Shown here piece after piece: positions 6,536 to 12,376 of a stretch of 14,985 nucleotides of DNA. Every line of letters starts with the position of its first letter. Within the stretch, counting starts at the first letter, position 1. Both the position numbers and the translations under genes were made by a program. Source of the stretch: JAXDJJ01 sp034665745 (GTDB taxonomy: Bacteria > Actinomycetota > CADDZG01 > WHSQ01); contig JAXDJJ010000077.1 in NCBI GenBank assembly GCA_034665745.1, forward strand, positions 1 to 14,985, given 5' to 3'. The notes below the pieces were generated by a model. The model saw nothing but the letters and a program-made list of their open reading frames with translations, was not told the DNA's origin and searched no databases.

Positions 6536-8173
6536 TCACGCGGTCTGCCTTACCTCTTCCAGGAGGGCGGGCGTTATCTCCCCCGATAAGAGCCCTTCCA
6601 TCAGGACGTAGGGCTGAAGCAGGGGAGTAGTGAAGCGATAGCGCAGGCCGCGTTGGGTCCTCTTGAACTCGATCGCCTCCCCCCGCTCGGTTGTGCTTAG
6701 GTCATCGAGAAGGAACGAGATGTCGCCGGCATCTGAACCATCACGCGAGGTCATCCGCCACACCTCACCGACCTCGTCCTCGCCGAAGAATCCGCGGTCG
6801 TCCCACCGAGCCAGAGCGCTTGCCCGAAGGGCATGGCGCAGCTCGGCCTCGTTCGGGCCGTGGGTAGCCTGGTTGTAGAGACCCCGGATGGTTTCGTGCA
6901 CACGACCGACGACACGCTTCATCGAAGAGTCCACGTCCGAAAGGGAGATACCCGAGCGCCCTTCCGCTATCGCTTCGCGTGCAGCGGTTTGAGCGAGCAG
7001 CTTCGTGTAATACGGAAACCCCTGAGAGACCTGCGTCATCCGCGTTAGCGCAGCGCCCTCGGCTGCAAGTCCAAGACGTCGCAGTCCTCGCCCCAGTATC
7101 TCGCCGAGCTCGGCTTGCGACATCCGCGGCATGTGGATCTGCGCGAGAGCCCGGCGGACGGATCCATGCTCGGCGATCAACTCATCCAGATTGTCGGCAA
7201 CACCGATGATGACCAAGGTCATGGTCACGAGCTGGTCGGACAACGTCTTGATCGTGTCGGCGAACAAGCCGTGGACCGAGCTGTCGCGCAACGTGTCGAA
7301 CTCGTCGATGAAGACAACGAGGTCACCATGCGCGGAGATCGCTTGGAGTACCTGTCGCACGTCATTCGGGCTGATGAGACCCTTCGCTTCGGTATCGGCC
7401 ATCAAGGCCTTGGTCGGACCGCCCTTGGATCCCGCCGGGATCAACCGCGAGAGCCTGACCTCGGTGAGGATCTTGCGCCACACGCTGCTGAAGTCGTCGG
7501 CTCCATCGCAGTTGACCCTCACAACGGTTGCTCCGGAGTGAGTAAGGACCGTGGTCATGACTGCCGCAAGCGACGTCTTGCCAACACCTCGTTCCCCATA
7601 GATGACCGCGTGCTGTCCGCGCTCGTAAACCGTGTCCACGAGATCTTCCATCTGGTTGGTTCTGCCGGCGAACAGATCACGCTGACTGACGGGTGCCGAT
7701 GGACTGAACACCTGGCTGACCATCGCTCTGATGTCGCGTTGCGCGGGCGCGGCCGCCGCGACCCGGGTTGTCTGCGCTACCGCCGGCGTTCGGAGCGGCT
7801 CGCCCATGCGTTGCCCTCGAGCCGCGATCGGTGCCCATCCGGAGACACGAGCGGGAGCTGCCGGCTGTCTGGGAGCGGCCGGTTCCTCGACGCGCGTGGG
7901 ACGACGAACGACCTCGTGCTGGACCGCTGGCTCTGCTACTGGCTCGGCCAGGGTTACCTCGACATCCGCGATCGGGTCCCCGCCCGGCTCCGGGTCATCC
8001 CGGGTGATCTCCTCGCGGAGGTCGGACAGGCGCTGTAGGGCCTGCATCGAGTGGGTCAGCCGAGCGATCGCGTCCTCGGGGCTTTCCGCAACGGGCGCCT
8101 CAGCAGCCTTGCGCTCGCTTGCGGCCTGCCGGCCGGAGGCTCGTCGTCGTCTGAAGTTGTCTAGCAAGCCCAT
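6536..8173 (-). CDS. ORC/Cdc6-like AAA ATPase (paralogue 2, no transmembrane helix)
   Basis: A 545-aa paralogue of the neighbouring ATPase. The core is closely similar, for example VFSPSAPVSQRDLFAGR (155-171), Walker A GERGVGKTS (193-201; K199, T200), Walker B VVFIDEFD (286-293; D290, E291), IIGVADNLDELI (322-333), GFPYYTKLLAQ (385-395) and YRFTTPLLQPYV (512-523). The N-terminus differs. MGLLDNFRRRRASGR could be a short amphipathic, basic membrane- or nucleic-acid-contacting helix, and it replaces the transmembrane helix. The shared helix lies at 34-61. A long Pro/Ala/Arg-rich linker (62-145) contains SGWAPIAAR (111-119), which also occurs in the tail-anchored protein of the opposite operon. 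ATG 8173 has GAAGGA about 11 bases upstream. It is the first gene of the - strand pair and diverges from the DivIVA-like gene. The substrate is unknown; DNA loading, remodelling of a surface complex or an NTP-driven switch are all possible. Confidence 0.83.
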   Translation of the reverse strand: MGLLDNFRRRRASGRQAASERKAAEAPVAESPEDAIARLTHSMQALQRLSDLREEITRDDPEPGGDPIADVEVTLAEPVAEPAVQHEVVRRPTRVEEPAAPRQPAAPARVSGWAPIAARGQRMGEPLRTPAVAQTTRVAAAAPAQRDIRAMVSQVFSPSAPVSQRDLFAGRTNQMEDLVDTVYERGQHAVIYGERGVGKTSLAAVMTTVLTHSGATVVRVNCDGADDFSSVWRKILTEVRLSRLIPAGSKGGPTKALMADTEAKGLISPNDVRQVLQAISAHGDLVVFIDEFDTLRDSSVHGLFADTIKTLSDQLVTMTLVIIGVADNLDELIAEHGSVRRALAQIHMPRMSQAELGEILGRGLRRLGLAAEGAALTRMTQVSQGFPYYTKLLAQTAAREAIAEGRSGISLSDVDSSMKRVVGRVHETIRGLYNQATHGPNEAELRHALRASALARWDDRGFFGEDEVGEVWRMTSRDGSDAGDISFLLDDLSTTERGEAIEFKRTQRGLRYRFTTPLLQPYVLMEGLLSGEITPALLEEVRQTA

Positions 8174-8305
8174 CTCGTCCGCGGTCCTTCGCTGAGAGCT
8201 GGCCCATCCGTGAGCGGCCTTCTCGCTGGTTTTTCGGGTTGGTAAGGTGCATTCTCCCTAACTATCGGGGAACTTCCAACTAATGCCGGGCGAGGTCGAG
8301 ACGCG
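8174..8305. promoter_or_regulatory. Divergent intergenic region between the ATPase pair and the DivIVA-like operon
   Basis: 132 bp that must carry the 5' signals of both transcription units. It is more AT-rich in the middle (about 8230-8285) than its flanks. The only clear symmetric element is GGAACTTCC (8269-8277), a 9-bp palindrome. Its left half resembles a GGAAC-type ECF sigma -35 box, but no matching -10 is convincing. I cannot place a promoter with confidence on either strand. Confidence 0.4.
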
Positions 8306-9691
8306 GTGCCGCTAGCTCCTAAAGACATAGAGAACCAGGATTTTCCGACCGCGCTCCGCGGCTACGAGAAAACCGAGGTCGAGGCCTTCCTCAAGGCGAT
8401 AGCAGAGGACTACCGCACCGCCTTAGGCGAGGGCAACTACGAGGCCATCGGCCGCGAGATCGGTCAGATCCTGCAGTCGGCCAGCGACTCGGTCGCCGCC
8501 ATGAAACGGCGGGCGGAAGAGGAGATCGACGCACGGCTGAAGGTAGGCGAGGCCGAGGCTGCCCAGATCCGCGGGGCGGCCGAGGCAGATGCGGCCGATC
8601 TCGAGAAGAAGGTCAGTGCCCTCAGATCCCAAGTCGAGGTCGAGTTGGAAGGCGTCAAGCAGGCGGCTATGGAGATCAGGGCGAAGGCCGAGAAAGATGC
8701 CCTCGAGGTCAAACACCGGTCGGAGTCGGAAGCCCGCGAGCTCGAATCTCGGATGTCGGCTCTACAGCAAGCCGCTGAAGCCGCGGCCGGGGCGGTCCAG
8801 GGGCAGGTACAAGCCAAGTTGGATGCGGCCACGAAAGAAGGTGACGCGATCGTGGCGCGGGCGAAGACGGCCGGTACGGAGCTCCTTCAGGAGGTAGAGA
8901 CCGCGGCCGAGGCGGTCAAGAAGGCTGCAGAGAAAGCGGCTGCGGCGGTTAGGAGGTCGGCCGAATCCGACGCGAGATCCATCCGCGACGAGGCTGACGG
9001 GTACGCGCTATCTACCCGAGCCGAGGCCGACGGGTACTCGCAAACCACTCGCGCCGAAGCCGACGGGTACGCAAAGTCCGTCCATGCCGAAGCCGACGGA
9101 TACTCGCAAATCACTCGCGCCGAATCCGACGGGTACGCAAAGTCCGTCCAGGCCGAAGCCGATGGGTATGGAGCGGACCTGCGGGCCGAGGTTTCGAAGG
9201 AAGCAGCTACCGCGGCCTCTGAGGTTCAGCGCCTGGTGAAAGAGGCGCAGAACGAGGCTGCCGCTCTAGAAGCGAAAACCCTGGCCCGCCAGCGCGAGGC
9301 CGAGAAAGAGGTTGCTCGTATCGGATCCGAGGGCCAGGAACGGGCTGCTCAGGTCCTCTCGGAGGCGCAGGAACGCGCGGCGCAGATGATCGCCGATGCC
9401 GAGGCGGAAGCGCACAAGGCGCAAGCCGACGGGGAGCGGGATGCCAAGAAGATGATCCGGGATGCCAGGGAGCAGGTACGCCTTCAGCTAGCGGAAGCCG
9501 ATCTGGAAGCGTCCGAGAAGATCGCCGAGGCCATCTCCAGGGTCGCCGAACTGGAGGCAACGGAGAAGGCGGTACGGCAGCGTCTCGGGGCTCTAGAACA
9601 GGTATTCAAGGGTCTGAAGGACACCGTAGGGACCGGAGCTGTGGGCCAGGACGTTGGGGATTCGGGCACTTCGGCCGAGCCCAAGCGATGA
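8306..9691 (+). CDS. DivIVA-domain coiled-coil scaffold protein with 11-residue repeats
   Basis: A 461-aa protein. Residues 4-41 match the DivIVA N-terminal membrane-curvature-sensing domain: PKDIENQDFPTALRGY (5-20), with the F13/R18-G19-Y20 region, then KTEVEAFLKAI (22-32). The rest is almost unbroken Ala/Glu/Lys-rich coiled coil. An 11-residue periodicity is obvious in the tandem repeat at 228-293 ([AD]E[AS]DGYxxxx[RHQ]). It reappears less perfectly near the C-terminus (for example ERAAQVLSEAQ followed by ERAAQMIADAE). Actinobacterial DivIVA and the related cytoskeletal coiled-coil proteins (Scy, FilP) organise polar growth and septation, and non-heptad periodicity is known for Scy. A polar or curved-membrane scaffold is therefore inferred. 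The Gly-Tyr pair in every repeat is unusual for a coiled coil. The GTG start has a GCGAGG-like site about ten bases upstream. It is first in a four-gene operon; the next start is seven bases after its stop. Confidence 0.85.
   Translation: MPLAPKDIENQDFPTALRGYEKTEVEAFLKAIAEDYRTALGEGNYEAIGREIGQILQSASDSVAAMKRRAEEEIDARLKVGEAEAAQIRGAAEADAADLEKKVSALRSQVEVELEGVKQAAMEIRAKAEKDALEVKHRSESEARELESRMSALQQAAEAAAGAVQGQVQAKLDAATKEGDAIVARAKTAGTELLQEVETAAEAVKKAAEKAAAAVRRSAESDARSIRDEADGYALSTRAEADGYSQTTRAEADGYAKSVHAEADGYSQITRAESDGYAKSVQAEADGYGADLRAEVSKEAATAASEVQRLVKEAQNEAAALEAKTLARQREAEKEVARIGSEGQERAAQVLSEAQERAAQMIADAEAEAHKAQADGERDAKKMIRDAREQVRLQLAEADLEASEKIAEAISRVAELEATEKAVRQRLGALEQVFKGLKDTVGTGAVGQDVGDSGTSAEPKR
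8987..9184 (+). repeat. Six tandem 33-bp repeats encoding an 11-residue unit
   Basis: Units begin at 8987, 9020, 9053, 9086, 9119 and 9152 and encode D/A-E-A/S-D-G-Y-x4-R/H/Q. Units 2-3 (9020-9085) and 4-5 (9086-9151) form a 66-bp direct duplication matching at 61 of 66 positions by eye, so at least one duplication looks recent. Units 1 and 6 are more diverged. The repeat keeps frame, so copy number can change without disrupting the protein. Confidence 0.92.
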
Positions 9692-9698
9692 TAGGGCG

Positions 9699-10223
9699 AT
9701 GACAAGCAAGGAAGAATGGACCGTGCCCTGGCCCGACGGGTCGTGGCTCACGTGGAACGACGAAACGGAATCGTGGGAAAAGCAGGAGGGTCCGCCTCCG
9801 GGCGATCAACCTGTCCCTGCCACGGCGTCGACCCCAAAGGCGGCCGCTCCCACAACTGCGAAACCAGCCAAGAAGCCCCCGGTGGCCAAGGCCACTTCGA
9901 AGCCCGCACGTGAGGTACCCGCCGCTGCCAAACGCGCACCGGAGCGGGCACCCGAACCAGCGTCCGACAGACCTCCGGTCAAGATCGATATCGACACGGA
10001 GGGGTCCACGACCCAGACCTCATCGGCCTGGCGCCCGATGGCAGCGCGACCGGAACGGGCGGTCGAGCGGATCCCGACGACCCCGGTAGCTCGGGTTGCG
10101 GAGCAGCCACGACGCCCCTTAAATGTGAGTAGGTCGCGCGATCTATCCCTTTTGCCTGTTATCGGAGCGGGTTGTCTTGCAGGTATTGCGGCTGGCTATT
10201 TGCTTCATTTTCTGATTCGATAG
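9699..10223 (+). CDS. Tail-anchored protein with Trp-rich N-terminus and Pro/Ala linker
   Basis: A 174-aa protein of unknown function. The N-terminal ~28 residues hold five tryptophans (W7, W11, W16, W19, W26) in a pattern such as PDGSWLTWNDETESWE (12-27). This is reminiscent of a WW-like or DUF2510-like peptide-binding fold. Residues 30-100 form a low-complexity Pro/Ala/Lys linker, followed by SAWRPMAAR (109-117), a motif shared with the second AAA ATPase. A single C-terminal transmembrane helix (about 151-173, LLPVIGAGCLAGIAAGYLLH) ends almost at the C-terminus, so the bulk should face the cytoplasm. ATG 9699 is seven bases after the upstream stop; the frame is open from 9654, but earlier starts overlap the DivIVA-like gene. 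It could act as a membrane adaptor between scaffold and ATPases (inference). Confidence 0.75.
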   Translation: MTSKEEWTVPWPDGSWLTWNDETESWEKQEGPPPGDQPVPATASTPKAAAPTTAKPAKKPPVAKATSKPAREVPAAAKRAPERAPEPASDRPPVKIDIDTEGSTTQTSSAWRPMAARPERAVERIPTTPVARVAEQPRRPLNVSRSRDLSLLPVIGAGCLAGIAAGYLLHFLIR

Positions 10224-10230
10224 CGCGGTT

Positions 10231-10557
10231 ATGAGGACCTACAGGTCGAAGAGGCGCGTGTTCCTACTGTCTGCCGTCGCAGCAGTGTTGGCTTTGCAGT
10301 TCCTTTACGTCTTGAACGCGGCTTCCGGCGCTCCCAAGGATCTTGCCCAACGCAAGATTCACTCTGCGGACTCTCGTGAGCTCGTAGCTGCGGGCAACAT
10401 GGTGAAGGCAACAACCAAGACCGTTCACGCGCGGCCGGCGAAACTCGCCCGCACGGGCCCCGAAGTTGGCCCGACCATCACGATCGCTTTGATGCTCATG
10501 CTCGACGGTGCCCTCGTCATTTGGCTGGCGAAGCGGCCCCAAGGGCATCGCGCATAG
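10231..10557 (+). CDS. Small secreted peptide with LAxTG sortase (class E type) sorting signal
   Basis: A 108-aa protein with a classic signal peptide: basic RTYRSKRR (2-9), hydrophobic core VFLLSAVAAVLALQFLYVL (10-28) and a likely cleavage zone at NAASGA (29-34). A cell-wall sorting signal follows at the other end: LARTG (72-76), hydrophobic PTITIALMLMLDGALVIWLA (81-100) and the basic tail KRPQGHRA. LAxTG is the motif known for actinobacterial class E sortases, which join the Thr to the cell wall. After both cuts only about 40 residues would remain, from about 35 to 75, with no recognisable domain. An Asp (D92) in the middle of the C-terminal helix is odd. The start is seven bases after the upstream stop without an obvious ribosome site. 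No sortase gene is present in this window. Confidence 0.72.
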   Translation: MRTYRSKRRVFLLSAVAAVLALQFLYVLNAASGAPKDLAQRKIHSADSRELVAAGNMVKATTKTVHARPAKLARTGPEVGPTITIALMLMLDGALVIWLAKRPQGHRA

Positions 10558-10560
10558 TTA

Positions 10561-11175
10561 TTGCGCTCCTCTGATCGTTCCACTGCTTTCTTCGCGGCTA
10601 CTGCCGTTTCCACTGTCCTGACGATCGCGGTTCTTTCGATGATCGCTGCTCCGGATACCGCCGAGTCAACGATCCCACGTCGAACCGACGTCAGCTCGAG
10701 CGCGTCACCAACTCCAACCGAAACCGAACGGCCCCGACGTTTCGCGATCCTTGACCGGGTCAATCGGGAAGGTGGTTATTCCTATGCCTACGCACCCGGG
10801 TGGACAAGAACAACTAATGGAACGATCACCATGCTTGTTTCACCTGATAACAACGTAGTTGTTTCCATCGGGTTCGGTCGTGAGGGCGATCTCAACGGAG
10901 CGATCGATGAATTACGTCGGCTCGTGAAGAGTTCCTTCAAGGTCCTTGGTATGAGCGCGCCCCGAGAAGCCAAGATCAATTCTCTTGACGCGATGACGGT
11001 TACCGGGCGCGTTGAGAACGACGAGGGTGCGATCTTGAGCTTGGCTCTGTACGCGATCGGAGCCGACGGGGCAAACCTTGCGATCACCGTGTTCACCGGT
11101 GAAGACTCGGGAAGGCGCGCGGCCAGAACCGTTGAGGAGATCGTGAACTCGGTGAACCTCGCCGCCACCGGTTAG
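10561..11175 (+). CDS. Signal-anchored extracytoplasmic protein, possibly PsbP/DUF1795-like fold
   Basis: A 204-aa protein from a TTG start three bases after the preceding stop. Residues 9-29 (AFFAATAVSTVLTIAVLSM) are a signal peptide or membrane anchor. A Ser/Thr/Pro-rich linker (PTPTETERP, 50-58) leads to a ~140-residue domain beginning GGYSYAYAPGWTRTTNGTI (71-89), with LVSPDNNVVVSIGF (92-105) and ending in ARTVEEIVNSVNL (188-200). The order (aromatic opening strand, PGW turn, central strands, final helix ending in a Ser-Val/Leu) recalls secreted Mog1/PsbP/DUF1795 domains found in actinobacterial lipoproteins. I see no lipobox, and the fold call is tentative. It ends the four-gene operon and overlaps the convergent glycosyltransferase gene by 4 bp. 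Base composition here is visibly less GC-biased than in the DivIVA-like gene. Confidence 0.7.
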   Translation: MRSSDRSTAFFAATAVSTVLTIAVLSMIAAPDTAESTIPRRTDVSSSASPTPTETERPRRFAILDRVNREGGYSYAYAPGWTRTTNGTITMLVSPDNNVVVSIGFGREGDLNGAIDELRRLVKSSFKVLGMSAPREAKINSLDAMTVTGRVENDEGAILSLALYAIGADGANLAITVFTGEDSGRRAARTVEEIVNSVNLAATG

Positions 11176-12314
11176 GTAGCTGGTTCCGAGAGCCGTTCGT
11201 AAAGGTCCAGCAAGGAACGAACCATCGCGGCATTCGAGTACTTTTCGCCTGCCAGGGTGTGGGCATTACGCCCAAGCGCCTGTCTGAGCGGCTCGTCGGT
11301 CAAGAGCCGAGCAAGAGCGGAGGCGATCTCACCCACGTCACATCTGGTGACGATGCCTGCTTGGGCGCGTTCCACCTCGCCATGGACTCCGACCTGATCG
11401 GTGATCACAACAGGGAGCCCAGCGGCCATCGCTTCCACCACCGACAAAGCAAAGTTCTCTGCGTAGGAAGGCAGGATCGACACCTTTGCGTCTGCCAGGG
11501 CTGCGGCTTTGTCGGCTCCCTCGAGGAAACCGGTCCAGATGATCCGGTCGGTCAGCCCCAAAGCCGATGCTTGGTGCCGGAGGTCGGCCAGGTAGCCGGG
11601 GTCGCCGGTTCCGGCCACTACTAGGACCGGCTTCTCGTTGAGCTCGTTGACTACCCGGGCGAACGCGGGAAGGAGAAGATCGAAACCCTTCTTGGGATGT
11701 ATGCGCGACACATACAGAACGATGGCGGAGCCGGCCGTCTCGGGATAGAGCGCGCGGAACGCTCCTGTGGGTGCTGGTGGATCTACGTCGACGCCTAAGG
11801 GGATCACCACGATGTTGCCGCGGGCGATGCGGGACACACTGCGCGCTTCCTCGTCGCCGGTGACATGGATCGCTGCCGCTCCTTCCAGCATCCGCTTCTC
11901 GTTGATGGCGATCGACATGCGCTTCAGGATGCTGTGGCCATGCTTGATGCTCCAGGGGTCTAGATGCCCGAGGGTTCTGAGGATGTAAGGGACCCCGGCC
12001 CGGCGCGCGTGATGCGCAGCGACCGTTGGCATCCACGAGAAGACACCATGGATGTGGATGACCGTGTAGTCGCGGGCGTGTTCCTTCATCCAGGAATGAA
12101 ACGAAGGCGCCGTCCAATAGAAGGACAAGCTCCGTGGGAACGCGTGAACGCCTTCTTCGGTCTCGCCGGTACCCACAGAAGTAGCGATCTCGATGGTTAC
12201 ACCTGCAGAACGAAGGCCGGTAGACATCGACCGAAGGGCGGTGACCGGTCCTCCCTGGAGCGGGTCTACGGACTGGATGACGTGTAGGACCTTCAGCTGA
12301 GCCATCTCCTCCAT
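11172..12314 (-). CDS. GT4-family glycosyltransferase
   Basis: A 380-aa GT-B fold glycosyltransferase. The N-terminal half opens with LKVLHVIQSVDPLQGGPVTA (7-26), the acceptor-side Gly-rich loop, and holds VIHIHGVFSWMP (85-96). The C-terminal half begins at AIVLYVSRIHPKKGFDLLLP (197-216), in which R204 and K209 are the expected donor-phosphate contacts. E-x7-E is present as ENFALSVVE (E286, E294), followed by AMAAGLPVV. It would add a sugar to the same glycan as the + strand genes; donor and acceptor are unknown. There are two possible starts, ATG 12314 and ATG 12305. A GGAGGAG string lies between them and is too close to the second to serve it, so I kept the first. A TAATCT box (12332-12337 on the opposite strand) lies 16 bases before ATG 12314 and could be its -10 element. 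The stop overlaps the convergent gene by 4 bp. Confidence 0.9.
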   Translation of the reverse strand: MEEMAQLKVLHVIQSVDPLQGGPVTALRSMSTGLRSAGVTIEIATSVGTGETEEGVHAFPRSLSFYWTAPSFHSWMKEHARDYTVIHIHGVFSWMPTVAAHHARRAGVPYILRTLGHLDPWSIKHGHSILKRMSIAINEKRMLEGAAAIHVTGDEEARSVSRIARGNIVVIPLGVDVDPPAPTGAFRALYPETAGSAIVLYVSRIHPKKGFDLLLPAFARVVNELNEKPVLVVAGTGDPGYLADLRHQASALGLTDRIIWTGFLEGADKAAALADAKVSILPSYAENFALSVVEAMAAGLPVVITDQVGVHGEVERAQAGIVTRCDVGEIASALARLLTDEPLRQALGRNAHTLAGEKYSNAAMVRSLLDLYERLSEPAT

Positions 12315-12346
12315 GCGGCCGACTCGGGTCAGATTACTGGGGGCGA

Positions 12347-12371
12347 GGTTGCAACCCTCGGACTAGAGTCC
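12347..12371. promoter_or_regulatory. Two adjacent palindromes in the divergent promoter region
   Basis: GGTTGCAACC (12347-12356) is a perfect 10-bp palindrome. Its arms extend to CGA/TCG if one C is bulged. Three bases later GGACTAGAGTCC (12360-12371) has 5-bp arms around AG. Both lie in the 62-bp gap between the divergent glycosyltransferase and methyltransferase genes, and the second covers the candidate -10 box. They could be an operator for a dimeric regulator controlling both directions (inference). Confidence 0.35.
12364..12369 (+). promoter_or_regulatory. Candidate -10 box for a leaderless methyltransferase transcript
   Basis: TAGAGT fits the TAnnnT actinobacterial -10 consensus and ends seven bases before GTG 12377. 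Transcription would therefore start at or next to the start codon, the arrangement of leaderless mRNAs common in Actinomycetota. No Shine-Dalgarno sequence is available there, which fits. No convincing -35 is visible. Confidence 0.45.
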
Positions 12372-12376
12372 GCCAG

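Noticed and set aside
7115..8038. Long + strand open frame (307 codons) opposite the second ATPase gene
   Set aside because: It is the antisense shadow of a clearly conserved ATPase core. Its translation is rich in Arg/His/Asp with no recognisable motif or ribosome site.
8238..8286. GTTGG/CCAAC and GCATT/AATGC inverted repeats in the divergent region
   Set aside because: The two 5-bp pairs interlock instead of nesting, are separated by about 30 bases, and are within chance expectation.
8306..9691. Gene-symbol assignment as the housekeeping divIVA/wag31
   Set aside because: The N-terminal domain fits, but the gene is longer, has the special repeat array, and lies outside the usual cell-division (ftsZ-sepF-ileS) neighbourhood. 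It is more likely an additional DivIVA-domain protein.
10231..10557. Chaplin identity for the LAxTG peptide
   Set aside because: The mature part lacks the chaplin hydrophobic domain and its conserved cysteines and Gly/Asn-rich pattern.
11338..12117. 259-codon - strand frame overlapping the glycosyltransferase in another frame
   Set aside because: Same strand but shifted frame. It lacks any motif, while the 380-aa frame carries the full GT4 signature.
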